Shown here: positions 18,167 through 26,832 of the stretch, piece after piece
Layout: every line of letters begins with the position of its first letter
Numbering within the stretch: position 1 is the stretch's first letter
NCBI RefSeq assembly: GCF_003989745.1
Contig: NZ_RZGS01000007.1
Location: 1-64,000 of the forward strand
Reading direction: 5' to 3'
From: Legionella septentrionalis
GTDB lineage: Bacteria; Pseudomonadota; Gammaproteobacteria; Legionellales; Legionellaceae
Length of the DNA stretch: 64,000 nt
The notes under the pieces: generated by a model
What the model was told of the DNA's origin: nothing
What the model saw: the letters and a program-made list of their open reading frames with translations, nothing else
Database searches by the model: none
Position numbers and translations under genes: made by a program

Positions 18167-19003
18167 TTACAAAAAAGTTGTATTCCATTTATGCCAGATA
18201 GGCGTACAGTTTAACGGTAATTGTTGCTGTTGGCCAAGATTTGTGTTCGATATGGCATCTCCATGGTAATCCGACCCGGTGGAAGCGTATAATTTAAATC
18301 GCTCGCATAATGAAGCCAACTCATTAATTTGCACTGAAGTCATCCCGCCGGATATTACTTCCATCCCCTCACCGCCTGCACTTTTAAAAACACTGATCAA
18401 GTCATGCAACTTGGAGCGGGTTAATTTATATTTCAGCGGATGGGCAATCACTGCTTGTCCGCCTGCATGGGTGATCGCTGCTACTGCCGTTTCAACGCTG
18501 CACCAAGGCGTGGGCACATAAGCCCCCTTTCCGCGCCCTAAAAATCGCTTAAAGGCAGTTTGGATGTCTTTAACAATTCCCTCATTTACTAAAACCTGCG
18601 CAAAATGCGGCCTGCCCACTGCACCATGTCCTGCTATGTCGCAGGCTTTCTGGTAAGCATTTTGTATCCCTAAATGCGACAAACACTCAGAAATCTGCAG
18701 AGCACGAACTTGCCGGCTGTCGTGCTGCTTCGCAATTAATGCAGTCAAGACTGTGTCTTTCGGATTAATATTTAACCCCAGGATATGGATGTCATGTTTC
18801 TTCCAACGCACACTAAGCTCAATGCCATTGACGATTTGAATATCCTTAGCAAAAGCAGCTTCATTTAATAAATTAAGTCCTGCCACGCTGTCATGGTCAG
18901 TAAGAGCCAATAGCCTTACCTTCGCGTGAATTGCTTTCGCAAGCAAGTCTGCAGGGCTTAACAATCCATCGGAAAAACAACTGTGGCAATGCAGGTCAAT
19001 CAT
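18167..19003 (-). CDS. rnm: PHP-domain phosphatase/exoribonuclease RNase AM
   Basis: A 278-residue PHP-fold enzyme of the YciV/RNase AM family, which removes 5' nucleotides from short RNA and matures rRNA 5' ends, and hydrolyses 3',5'-bisphosphonucleotides. Metal-binding motifs are DLHCHSCFSDG at the N-terminus, LTDHDSVAG, NGIELSV, GRPHFAQ, VIAHPLKY and TGSDYHGD near the C-terminus. All expected metal ligands are present. It is the first gene of the minus-strand run toward trpS and is divergent from phoH, with about 160 bases between. Confidence 0.92.
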   Translation of the reverse strand: MIDLHCHSCFSDGLLSPADLLAKAIHAKVRLLALTDHDSVAGLNLLNEAAFAKDIQIVNGIELSVRWKKHDIHILGLNINPKDTVLTALIAKQHDSRQVRALQISECLSHLGIQNAYQKACDIAGHGAVGRPHFAQVLVNEGIVKDIQTAFKRFLGRGKGAYVPTPWCSVETAVAAITHAGGQAVIAHPLKYKLTRSKLHDLISVFKSAGGEGMEVISGGMTSVQINELASLCERFKLYASTGSDYHGDAISNTNLGQQQQLPLNCTPIWHKWNTTFL

Positions 19004-19163
19004 AATTAGTACACATTAGAAAAAAAGAGTATAGCTTTATAATTAACGATTATACTTGATGAAAATAAAAATATCAGATTATTCCTTAAATCAGCAATTC
19101 ACTTGCGAAACAGCAAATCCATGCACTATCCTATAAGTAGATTCATTAACTTTTAAATAAACA

Positions 19164-20117
19164 TTGAGTAGTACACTTTTTAAGGATTTACTGGAAACAC
19201 CTGCCTTCAATGCATTGGAACTCGCCAACCTATGCGGTTCATTGCATCAGAATATAACAACACTTGAGCGGATTTTTAAAATCATCATCAAGCCTAAGGG
19301 CAATGCGATTGAATTGAGAGGCGACTCGGAAGCAAATATACAATCCGCGAAGAGAACTTTGATCAGGTTGCATGCATTGGCAAAACATCCAATCACCACA
19401 TCAATCATTATGTCTCAATTGGACCATGAGGAATACAGCACCAAAATGACCAACCAAATTTACTTGAATCGTAAAAGTATTTTGCCACGCAATGCCAAAC
19501 AAGCTGAGTATCTGGGAGGCATTGATCACTATGATCTGACATTTGCCGTAGGCCCTGCCGGCACAGGCAAAACTTACTTGGCTGTGGCGAAGGCTATTCA
19601 AAGCTTTGAAAAAGGCGAAGTTCAACGTTTAGTATTTGTACGGCCAGCCGTTGAGGCTGGCGAAAAATTGGGATTTTTGCCTGGGGATTTGGTTGAAAAA
19701 GTTTTACCTTATCTTCGCCCAATTTATGATGCGCTTTATGAAATGCTGGGCTTTAAGGAAGCACAAAAATTAATACAAAGCGATGTAATCGAAGTACTGC
19801 CGCTTGCGTTCATGCGCGGCCGCACATTAAATGAAGCGTTCATCATTCTGGATGAGGCACAAAATACAACCATTATGCAAATGAAAATGTTCTTAACCCG
19901 TATCGGTTTCGGTTCCAAAGCTGTAGTAACCGGCGATACCACGCAAGTGGATTTGCCAAAAGGTACTGATTCTGGCCTTCCACACGCCATTCAATTGCTG
20001 AAAGCAATTGAAGGAATAGGTATCTATCAATTTTCCAGCCGCGAAGTGGTCAGGCATCCTTTGGTTGCAAAAATTATCGACAGTTACGAGGAAGGGAGCA
20101 AGGATACTAAGAAATGA
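19164..20117 (+). CDS. ybeZ: PhoH-like ATPase (YbeZ)
   Basis: A 317-residue PhoH-family ATPase that works with YbeY in ribosome and rRNA quality control. An N-terminal KH-like segment precedes the ATPase core, with Walker A GPAGTGKT at residues 130-137, FVRPAVEAGEKLGFLPG, and Walker B FIILDEAQN followed by TRIGFGSKAVVTGD. The start is a TTG at 19164 with no clear ribosome site; an in-frame TAA just upstream at 19158 rules out an earlier start. Its end overlaps ybeY by four bases (ATGA). Confidence 0.93.
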   Translation: MSSTLFKDLLETPAFNALELANLCGSLHQNITTLERIFKIIIKPKGNAIELRGDSEANIQSAKRTLIRLHALAKHPITTSIIMSQLDHEEYSTKMTNQIYLNRKSILPRNAKQAEYLGGIDHYDLTFAVGPAGTGKTYLAVAKAIQSFEKGEVQRLVFVRPAVEAGEKLGFLPGDLVEKVLPYLRPIYDALYEMLGFKEAQKLIQSDVIEVLPLAFMRGRTLNEAFIILDEAQNTTIMQMKMFLTRIGFGSKAVVTGDTTQVDLPKGTDSGLPHAIQLLKAIEGIGIYQFSSREVVRHPLVAKIIDSYEEGSKDTKK

Positions 20118-20584
20118 ATTACCATGTTGATATTCAAGATGCGTGCGCCACTCCTCTTCCTGTTCCCGAACACGTATTATTGCAGTGGGTTGAGTTGGCG
20201 CTCTCGGAAAAAACGACTGCGGAATTGACGTTAAGATTCGTGGATATTGATGAAATGACTCATCTTAACCACACTTACCGCAGTAAAAATGCCCCAACCA
20301 ATGTTCTTGCTTTCCCGGCCACTCTGCCGCAAACTATTGAACTGGAGCTGCCTTTACTTGGCGACGTCATTATTTGTCCTGCTGTTCTTGCACAAGAAAG
20401 CCAAACATTAAATAAACCATTAATTGCACATTGGGCACATATTGTAATTCATGGCACATTGCATTTGCTTGGGTATGATCATATACAGGAAGAAGATGCT
20501 TGTCTCATGCAGGCTATTGAAACTAAATTACTGGCCCAGCTTGGTTTTGAAGATCCCTATCATGCAGAGGAAAATAAAAATTGA
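20114..20584 (+). CDS. ybeY: endoribonuclease YbeY (rRNA maturation factor)
   Basis: A 156-residue zinc metalloprotein for 16S rRNA 3'-end maturation and ribosome quality control. The metal site H-x3-H-x5-H is intact as HGTLHLLGYDH (His 113, 117, 123). The conserved NHTYRSKNAPTNVLAFP segment precedes it. Length is usual. It is coupled to phoH upstream and corC downstream, the standard ybeZ-ybeY-ybeX order. Confidence 0.95.
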   Translation: MNYHVDIQDACATPLPVPEHVLLQWVELALSEKTTAELTLRFVDIDEMTHLNHTYRSKNAPTNVLAFPATLPQTIELELPLLGDVIICPAVLAQESQTLNKPLIAHWAHIVIHGTLHLLGYDHIQEEDACLMQAIETKLLAQLGFEDPYHAEENKN

Positions 20585-21441
20585 ATAAGGATGATGAGAC
20601 GAGTTGGTTCATGCGCTTAAAACAATTTTTACAGCTTGAGCCTCAAAACAAAGAAGAATTAATAAGCTTGTTGCGCGATGCGCAAATTCGCTCTTTGATC
20701 GATGCCGAAACGCTTGCGATGATAGAAGGCGTTATTTTATTTTCCCAAATGAAAGTCCGGGACATTATGCTTCCTAAAAAGCAAATGACTTGCGTACCGC
20801 AAGATGCTGAATTAAACGAGGTGATTGATATTGTCACGCAATCAGGACATTCACGCTTTCCGGTAACCGGAGATAGCAAGGATGATGTAGTCGGCATTTT
20901 GCATGCTAAAGATTTACTGCGCTTTCATGGGCAAAGTGAAACTTTCGATGTTTTAGATATTGCCCGGCAGGTAACCTTTGTTCCGGAAAGCAAGCGGCTG
21001 GATTTATTGCTGGGTGAATTTAAAAATAACCGCAATCATATGGCCATTGTCGTGGATGAATATGGTGCCGTAGCCGGGTTTGTTACACTGGAAGACATCA
21101 TCGAACAAATCATCGGCGACATCGAAGATGAATTTGACATCGATGAAGAAGCCTATATCAAATCCCATGGCGATGCACACTATATTATTAAAGCCCATAC
21201 GCCCATTGAGGAATTTAATGAGCAATTGGGTACAAATTTCAGCGATGAATCCTATGACACAATTGGCGGTATCGTCATGGCTAATTTTGGTTATCTGCCC
21301 AAACGAGGCGAAATTGTCGCCATTGATGACTTTGAATTTAAAATCCTCAATGCCGATGCCAGACGAATCAAACTGTTGGAATGTCATGATCGTCGCGAAA
21401 AAACCGCAGCATCCTCTTTTATTGCTAATAATGAATCTTAA
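20581..21441 (+). CDS. ybeX: CorC/YbeX family CBS-domain protein
   Basis: A 286-residue cytoplasmic protein with tandem CBS domains and a C-terminal CorC/HlyC domain. The CBS pair spans about residues 60-190 (VRDIMLPKKQMTCVPQDAELNEV; VVDEYGAVAGFVTLEDIIEQIIGDIEDE), and the CorC domain has DTIGGIVMANFGYLPKRGE. YbeX affects magnesium homeostasis and ribosome metabolism. It starts with TTG overlapping the ybeY stop, with AGAGGA upstream. In many gammaproteobacteria lnt follows; here cpxR does. Confidence 0.92.
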   Translation: MNKDDETSWFMRLKQFLQLEPQNKEELISLLRDAQIRSLIDAETLAMIEGVILFSQMKVRDIMLPKKQMTCVPQDAELNEVIDIVTQSGHSRFPVTGDSKDDVVGILHAKDLLRFHGQSETFDVLDIARQVTFVPESKRLDLLLGEFKNNRNHMAIVVDEYGAVAGFVTLEDIIEQIIGDIEDEFDIDEEAYIKSHGDAHYIIKAHTPIEEFNEQLGTNFSDESYDTIGGIVMANFGYLPKRGEIVAIDDFEFKILNADARRIKLLECHDRREKTAASSFIANNES

Positions 21442-21473
21442 TTGTCCATAGGCTAAGAGATAGGAAAAACGCA

Positions 21474-22154
21474 ATGAACAGCAAAATCCTAATAGTCGAT
21501 GATGATACAGAGTTAACTACGCTATTAACACACTACCTTGAGCCGGAAGGATTCATCACGACCTGTGTGCATGATGGTGAATCCGGCATTAAAAAAGCAC
21601 TGAATCAGCCTTACGATGCCATTATTTTAGATGTCATGTTGCCTAAACTGAATGGTTTTGAAGTCTTGCGGACGATTCGCGAACATATAGAAACGCCGGT
21701 ATTAATGCTGACCGCGCGCGGAGATGATATTGACCGTATCGTTGGGCTTGAAATAGGCGCAGATGATTATTTGTCAAAGCCTTGTAACCCGCGTGAGTTA
21801 ATAGCAAGGTTGCGTGCTATTTTACGAAGGACCCAAAAAGCTCCGGCCAACAGGCCTATTATTGAGCATGGAAATATCATGGTGGATTGTGCGAAAAGGC
21901 AGGTTACCATTGGCGGTAATTTACTGGAATTAACCAACGCTGAATTTAATATTTTGGAAATGCTTATAAAATCCCCAGGGCAAGCTTATTCCAAGGAAGA
22001 GTTAACGGAGTATGCCTTAGGGCGAAAATACACCGCCTATGACCGCAGTATTGATGTACATATCAGTAATTTGCGAAATAAACTCGGTCATAATCCGCAA
22101 GGGGAAGACTGGGTAAAAACCGTGCGTGGATTCGGTTATTTGTTTAACACCTGA
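21474..22154 (+). CDS. cpxR: OmpR-family response regulator, CpxR-like
   Basis: A 226-residue two-component regulator. The receiver domain has the acidic pair Asp 10/11, the phospho-acceptor Asp 53 in ILDVMLPKLNG, the LTARGDD threonine and the SKPCNPREL lysine. The C-terminal winged helix shows TNAEFNILEMLIKSPGQAYSKEEL and YDRSIDVHISNLRNKLG, the CpxR signature. No sensor kinase gene follows, so it is an orphan in this window. In Legionella, CpxR is known to control type IV effectors; that role here is inference. The assignment to CpxR over other OmpR members is good but not certain. Confidence 0.85.
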   Translation: MNSKILIVDDDTELTTLLTHYLEPEGFITTCVHDGESGIKKALNQPYDAIILDVMLPKLNGFEVLRTIREHIETPVLMLTARGDDIDRIVGLEIGADDYLSKPCNPRELIARLRAILRRTQKAPANRPIIEHGNIMVDCAKRQVTIGGNLLELTNAEFNILEMLIKSPGQAYSKEELTEYALGRKYTAYDRSIDVHISNLRNKLGHNPQGEDWVKTVRGFGYLFNT

Positions 22155-22265
22155 CATAATTCCTTTCCCCCAAGAATTGCTCAAATTATTTTCAAATTAA
22201 TCAATTGCTTGATTTGGCATTTGAATTTACTAAAATCAAGCAAAAAATCCTTCAGGGGGCATCAT

Positions 22266-23081
22266 TTGGAGAAACAGGTAGCATTACTGGATAAATTAAG
22301 CGGTTTCTTTTTTCTAAGCGGCCTTCTTATTTCCAAATTGGGTTTCATGACATCCAGATTTAAAACCGCACCCTTCGTCATCTTGAGTTTGGTTCTTAAT
22401 TTAATTTCATTGACGGCTTATTTAATTGGTTATATAGCCTGGTTTTTAGCAGCCCTTTTTTATCCCGACCATCCCAAAAAACAGGATTCTTGGTATGGTT
22501 TTGCTCAATTTAAAGAACAATACCAAGGCGCAGCTTTTCTCGGTGCTGTAGCCACGGTAATTTGTATAGCTTTCCCCACCATCCTGATATTGGCATCTTG
22601 GCTTTACACTGCCAGCAATGTGATGTGGCTTATCACTGAATATCATAAATATCAAAATCCGGTTCATGAAAAAAATTCCAGTTATTCAAGCGAAAAACAA
22701 GCAACTTATTTGCGTTATGCTGTGTTAACGACTTGTAGCAGCGTCATCACCACCCTGATTGCTACTATAGGATTTTTGTTTCCACAAATTACTTTTTTAA
22801 CGCTCCTTATCTCGGTCTTTTTAGGCAATTTACTTACTTTACCGGCACTCTATTTTTGGGGGCAATATTCTTTCTTGGACTTTAAGCCTGATGAGGGAAT
22901 CAACCAAAGTTACACAACCTTATGCGAAAACTTGTTATTAAAAGAAGTACAACATACAGCTCGCCTTCCTGTCATTTCTGAGGAGGAAATCACTTGCCCG
23001 CTTAATCTGACGCCAGAATCTTCCCATGCGGAAGTTTTAGATGAAGAGGCTTCTTTAATCAGCCCTCGTACTTGTTTGTAA
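22266..23081 (+). CDS. membrane protein of unknown function
   Basis: A 271-residue protein not recognised as a member of any family. Hydrophobic helices lie at about residues 35-65, 88-122, 150-172 and 174-198, then a ~70-residue acidic, cysteine-containing C-terminal tail rich in Glu and Ser. The start is set at the TTG at 22266 because AGGGGG sits six bases before it; an in-frame TTG at 22209 lacks such a site. It lies between orphan cpxR and cdd, where a sensor kinase might be expected, but no kinase motifs are present. A membrane-inserted effector is one possibility, unproven. Confidence 0.65.
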   Translation: MEKQVALLDKLSGFFFLSGLLISKLGFMTSRFKTAPFVILSLVLNLISLTAYLIGYIAWFLAALFYPDHPKKQDSWYGFAQFKEQYQGAAFLGAVATVICIAFPTILILASWLYTASNVMWLITEYHKYQNPVHEKNSSYSSEKQATYLRYAVLTTCSSVITTLIATIGFLFPQITFLTLLISVFLGNLLTLPALYFWGQYSFLDFKPDEGINQSYTTLCENLLLKEVQHTARLPVISEEEITCPLNLTPESSHAEVLDEEASLISPRTCL

Positions 23082-23123
23082 AAGACAATGTTAGTATAGT
23101 TTCCTCCCTCACAAGGAATCCTT

Positions 23124-23537
23124 ATGAATGACATCATTAAAGCCATGATCAAAGCTGCATCACATGCATTGCAACATGCCTATGCGCCATACTCTAAATT
23201 TGCAGTGGGCAGCAGTTTGCAAAGCGAAGACGGCAGTATTTTCACCGGGGTAAATGTGGAAAACGGTTCTTATGGGCTCACGGTATGCGCTGAGACATCT
23301 GCCATATGTCAAATGATTGCGGCCGGGCAGAGAAAAATCAAGAATATGGTCATTCTGGCTAAGAATAATAAATTATGTCCACCGTGCGGAGCTTGCCGCC
23401 AGCGAATTTATGAATTCTGCGAACCTGAAACCCGTGTTTATTTATGTGATCAACAAACGGTCTTGAAAGCTCTGACCGTAAATGAATTATTACCTTTGGC
23501 ATTTAGCTTAAATCCTCCTGATCGGAAAAAATTATGA
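23124..23537 (+). CDS. cdd: cytidine deaminase
   Basis: A 137-residue zinc enzyme that deaminates cytidine and deoxycytidine to uridine forms. The catalytic signatures are TVCAETSAICQMI, with Cys 55 and proton-shuttling Glu 57, and PPCGACRQ, with Cys 88 and Cys 91. The size fits the small homotetrameric type. An AAGGAA lies before the ATG. It leads the salvage run cdd-punA-deoC, whose genes overlap by four bases. Confidence 0.94.
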   Translation: MNDIIKAMIKAASHALQHAYAPYSKFAVGSSLQSEDGSIFTGVNVENGSYGLTVCAETSAICQMIAAGQRKIKNMVILAKNNKLCPPCGACRQRIYEFCEPETRVYLCDQQTVLKALTVNELLPLAFSLNPPDRKKL

Positions 23538-24364
23538 CGAGCAAAAATGTAACTCACGCCCATTTAGCGGCAGAACAAATTAGAAAGCTTGCCCCCGAAT
23601 TCAAGCCAACTATTGGCATCGTACTGGGTTCAGGCCTTGGCAGCTTAGTTGAACAATTAGAAAACCCGGTTTATATAAGTTATGAACAACTTCCAGGCTT
23701 TCCTAAGGTAACCGTACAAGGACATGGAGGAAATTTGGTATTGGGTTATCTAGGAGGTATAGGGGTCGTTTGCCTGCAAGGAAGAGCCCATACCTATGAA
23801 GGCACAGGTTATGAGGCTGTAAAAACTTATGTGCGCACATTAAAATTGCTGGGATGTACTTATTTTCTCGCCACCAATGCCTCTGGCTCCCTGCGTGAAG
23901 ACGTGGGACCTGGCGAATTAATGTTAATTACCGATCACATCAATTTGCAACCCAGTAACCCTTTGGTAGGCCCCAATGAGGATGAATTTGGCCCCCGCTT
24001 TTACCCGTTGGACAATGCTTACGATGCTGATTTTCGGGAAAAGCTGTTGCGGTTGGCGCATAAAGAAAATATTTCGTTACATCAAGGCATATATCTTTCG
24101 GTATTAGGACCCAATTATGAAACTGCTGCGGAAATACGTGCTTTTCGTATTTTAGGAGCAGATGCAGTGGGCATGTCAACAGTCCCGGAAGTATTGGTGG
24201 CGAATCACTGCGGGATGAAAGTAGCTGTCATTGCTACCATCACCAATTACGCCACAGGCCTTGCCAATACCAGCCACAGCCATGAAGCAGTAGTCTTAAT
24301 GGCTTCGCAAGCTGCGGAAAAATTAAATATATTGCTCAAGCGTTTAATTAAAGATTTGGCATGA
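23534..24364 (+). CDS. punA: purine nucleoside phosphorylase
   Basis: A 276-residue trimeric-type purine nucleoside phosphorylase (PNP/XapA/PunA group) that splits inosine or guanosine to base and ribose-1-phosphate. It shows IGIVLGSGLGSL for phosphate binding, GHGGNLVLGYLGG, LQGRAHTYEG, TNASGSLRE, GPNYETAAEIRAFRILGADAVGMSTVPE and the ITNYATG asparagine at the base pocket. It overlaps cdd and deoC by four bases each, so the three enzymes act in one salvage route. Confidence 0.92.
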   Translation: MTSKNVTHAHLAAEQIRKLAPEFKPTIGIVLGSGLGSLVEQLENPVYISYEQLPGFPKVTVQGHGGNLVLGYLGGIGVVCLQGRAHTYEGTGYEAVKTYVRTLKLLGCTYFLATNASGSLREDVGPGELMLITDHINLQPSNPLVGPNEDEFGPRFYPLDNAYDADFREKLLRLAHKENISLHQGIYLSVLGPNYETAAEIRAFRILGADAVGMSTVPEVLVANHCGMKVAVIATITNYATGLANTSHSHEAVVLMASQAAEKLNILLKRLIKDLA

Positions 24365-25131
24365 AGCTGGAACAAGAATTAACCCAGTATTTAGAGAAAA
24401 TACTTAAAAATCCGATGCGCTCCATATCGGCGCGCGAGATCATTTCTGTGCTTGATCTCACTCTGCTCGAAGAAAAAGCACAACCGCACGCCATAGAAAA
24501 TCTGGCGCAAATTGCAGTAACACATGAGGTTGCTGCAATTTGTGTTTTACCGCAACACTTGCACCATATCCCCGCGACAACGGGAATTACACGTGCAACA
24601 GTAGCTAATTTCCCTGCAGGCGATGAAGTGCAAGAAGATGTGTTAAAGACCATTATACAAAGCATTAAGCTTCATGCCGATGAAATTGATTATGTCTTCC
24701 CTTACCAAAATTATTTGCATGGTAATCAAAAGCTTGCGCTACAAGCCGTCAAAGAAAATTATGAATTGTGTAAGCGCCATCAAGTCATTTTCAAGGTCAT
24801 TCTGGAAACCGGAGCTTTTCCGTCCATGGCCCTGATTTATGAAGCTTGTTTAGATATCCTCGCCCAAGGTTGCGATTTTTTAAAAACGTCTACTGGAAAA
24901 ACCGCACAAGGCGCTACTTTGTCGGCAGCATTTACCATTCTTTCTGCAATTAAGGAAAGTGGAAAACCATGCGGCATCAAGCTTTCCGGTGGGGTAAAAA
25001 CCAAAGAACAAGCGCTGCAGTATGCAGCTTTGGCAGAATTCATGATCGGTTTGCCTGTAAATAAAACGTGGTTTCGTCTAGGGGCAAGCCGGCTACTGGA
25101 TGAATTGCTTGCTGCACCTACAAGCAGCTAG
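24361..25131 (+). CDS. deoC: deoxyribose-phosphate aldolase
   Basis: A 256-residue class I aldolase that cleaves deoxyribose-5-phosphate to acetaldehyde and glyceraldehyde-3-phosphate. The Schiff-base lysine is Lys 175 in DFLKTSTGK, with Lys 207 in GIKLSGGVKT and Asp 110 in EIDYVFP completing the site. The sequence fits the enterobacterial branch. It ends the cdd-punA-deoC operon and is followed by a strong inverted repeat at 25244. Confidence 0.94.
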   Translation: MKLEQELTQYLEKILKNPMRSISAREIISVLDLTLLEEKAQPHAIENLAQIAVTHEVAAICVLPQHLHHIPATTGITRATVANFPAGDEVQEDVLKTIIQSIKLHADEIDYVFPYQNYLHGNQKLALQAVKENYELCKRHQVIFKVILETGAFPSMALIYEACLDILAQGCDFLKTSTGKTAQGATLSAAFTILSAIKESGKPCGIKLSGGVKTKEQALQYAALAEFMIGLPVNKTWFRLGASRLLDELLAAPTSS

Positions 25132-25243
25132 CAGCCCGATTATTGCCGTTATCTCGCACTAAATAATTCCTGCCTAAATAATGGCCGCCCACATTCACTG
25201 GACAAATAGAGTGTTCTGCATTCTTCATGCGGATTTTAGCCAA

Positions 25244-25281
25244 TATTCTGCCTTGTTGATTTAAGCCCACAAGGCAGAATA
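25244..25281. terminator. 13-bp inverted repeat between convergent genes
   Basis: TATTCTGCCTTGT at 25244-25256 pairs perfectly with ACAAGGCAGAATA at 25269-25281 around a 12-base loop. It lies between deoC and the convergent repeat-protein gene. No long T-run follows on either strand, so it may be a bidirectional terminator or an RNA-stabilising hairpin. Its CCTTGT/ACAAGG core recurs in the hairpin at 26784. Confidence 0.55.
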
Positions 25282-25310
25282 AAGGGTAATTACTCTACAC
25301 GAAAGTTAAA

Positions 25311-26567
25311 CTACATCCCCGCTGTTGGGTTTGCCTGGGATTGCGGTCTGCTTGGAGATTGAGTCGGAGTTGCAAAAAAACTGTATGGGGACAGAGGAAC
25401 AGGGCTAAAGATAGGCTGAGCACTTGGCTCTACAAAATCCGATGCGCTGCTGCTCGATGCATTGGCTGAGCTACTTAAGGCAAATTGTTCTTTATTTTGC
25501 AAACCCATAGGCACTTGCCGAGCTTTATCCTCATTCATCAATCCGGAATTGGAAGAACTGCTGGCTTGAGCTGGAACATGCTCCTCTCTAAGAGCCGAAA
25601 CACTTGCTCTAGGCTGCCAATTAATAAATTTAATCGGCCCTTTTCTAGTCTTTAACGAACTAAGCTTATACGCATCGACCTGCGATGTTCCCCAACCTTT
25701 CTCCTGCATTTCCTCATTTGAAAGCGGCTCTATTTCTTTCTCTGCAACCTTTTTTCCCAGTGTCCTTGCTTCATGCAACAAACGTTGCTCCGCAGATGAA
25801 TAAAACCGATAGGCTTTTTCATAAGCATCAGCGTACACCTGACCTCCTCTTTGCAAGAGTTGCTCACGGTTACGCATCGGCTTGTATGGTGGATTTAATG
25901 CGGCATAGCGTCCGGCATCATGACCTCTTTTACGCTTGCGCCCCTCATCGCTATCATTTCTTTTTTTCCTCTGCACAGGTTCTATTCTGGCAGATTCGAA
26001 AGAATGTTCTGTTACATCACTTCCTCCCCCTGCACTTTGCACTGCAAGTGGTGGATTCCTGTCCTGTTGATCCCGTTCCATATTCTTAAGAATTTCATCA
26101 CATAAACTGGGAGGTAGCCAAGCTTTTCTTTTTTTCCCAACCTTGCCACTCCTCTTTGCAGATGCATTTTCTACCTCATCATCGGAAATTTCAATTACCT
26201 CTGCTTCATCATCGGAAATTTCTATGCTTTCATTGGTAACAGTAGTGGTTGCAAGTATTGGCAAACTTACTGGTGCGGCTTGCGGCATGGACAAGGCAGG
26301 TGTTGAACAAGTAAATATCCGTTGCTGAGAGGGCATCGGTGCAGGCTGTGCTAAAAACGGAGTGTAATAAAAATTCTGAACAGGTTCCTGGTAAAATGGC
26401 CCTAATATTTCTTTTGCATCCGGTTTGGGTACAGGCTTCTCCCATTCCGCCAGAACCAGGGAAGAGATTCCTTGTGGAAAGTAATTACTCAATGGTGTTA
26501 TTGATTGCGGGTCAAATTGCCCTTCATATCCTGAATTGGTTCTTCGTCTTTTAGAGTTATTATACAT
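25311..26567 (-). CDS. effector-like protein A: NLS-type basic clusters, tandem SIM-like motifs and one YADAY repeat
   Basis: A 418-residue low-complexity protein of no recognised family. It opens MYNNSKRRRTNSGYEGQF, a basic cluster typical of nuclear signals. Residues 115-131 hold two copies of IEISDDE, the second as VIEISDDEVE, which looks like a eukaryotic SUMO-interaction motif with a phosphorylatable acidic tail. Basic stretches follow at 145-148 (KKRK) and 200-214 (RKKRNDSDEGRKRKR). Residues 233-253 contain QLLQRGGQVYADAYEKAY. The end is Ser/Pro-rich with SPYSFF near 393. It is paralogous to the gene at 26833. A secreted nuclear protein is inferred, not shown. Confidence 0.7.
   Translation of the reverse strand: MYNNSKRRRTNSGYEGQFDPQSITPLSNYFPQGISSLVLAEWEKPVPKPDAKEILGPFYQEPVQNFYYTPFLAQPAPMPSQQRIFTCSTPALSMPQAAPVSLPILATTTVTNESIEISDDEAEVIEISDDEVENASAKRSGKVGKKRKAWLPPSLCDEILKNMERDQQDRNPPLAVQSAGGGSDVTEHSFESARIEPVQRKKRNDSDEGRKRKRGHDAGRYAALNPPYKPMRNREQLLQRGGQVYADAYEKAYRFYSSAEQRLLHEARTLGKKVAEKEIEPLSNEEMQEKGWGTSQVDAYKLSSLKTRKGPIKFINWQPRASVSALREEHVPAQASSSSNSGLMNEDKARQVPMGLQNKEQFALSSSANASSSSASDFVEPSAQPIFSPVPLSPYSFFATPTQSPSRPQSQANPTAGM
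26176..26222. repeat. 30-bp-period direct repeat encoding the doubled IEISDDE motif
   Basis: The 17-base sequence TCATCATCGGAAATTTC occurs at 26176-26192 and again at 26206-26222. It lies in frame in gene A and encodes the duplicated I-E-I-S-D-D-E units. Near-identity at the DNA level suggests recent duplication. Confidence 0.8.
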
Positions 26568-26599
26568 ACGAATTGGCTAAATAATTAATTGAGTGAGCG

Positions 26600-26605
26600 A
26601 TTATA
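26600..26605 (-). promoter_or_regulatory. -10 element of effector-like gene A
   Basis: On the minus strand TATAAT (plus-strand ATTATA, 26600-26605) lies 32 bases before the ATG at 26567. The same relative position upstream of the paralogue at 28005 holds TAGAAT (28040-28045), in flanking sequence that is also similar, so the promoter was duplicated with the gene. Confidence 0.5.
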
Positions 26606-26783
26606 CTCCATTTGCAACAAAATAATACAGCAAAATATGAGCTTGGTGGCTTTTTTTTGATCTCATGCAGTTAAGTGATTGTATTTTTTGTATTTTCAAA
26701 ATTTTAACTGAATAAATGGTTGTTGTTGCCGCAAAGATATGACCCAACTTGCAAACACTCCCTGTACTTCGCTTCAAATTCAA

Positions 26784-26815
26784 GCTTTACCTTGTATAGG
26801 ATTACAAGGTAAAGC
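26784..26815. terminator. 13-bp perfect hairpin downstream of effector-like gene B
   Basis: GCTTTACCTTGTA at 26784-26796 pairs with TACAAGGTAAAGC at 26803-26815 around a six-base loop, 18 bases beyond the stop of the gene at 26833. There is no T-tract, but position and stem strength fit a transcription end or a 3'-stabilising hairpin. Confidence 0.55.
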
Positions 26816-26832
26816 CAGACAACAACACCTCA

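Noticed and set aside
21474-22154. cpxR followed by a sensor kinase (22266-23081)
   Set aside because: The following protein has no histidine-kinase H, N or G boxes; it is only a membrane protein of unknown function.
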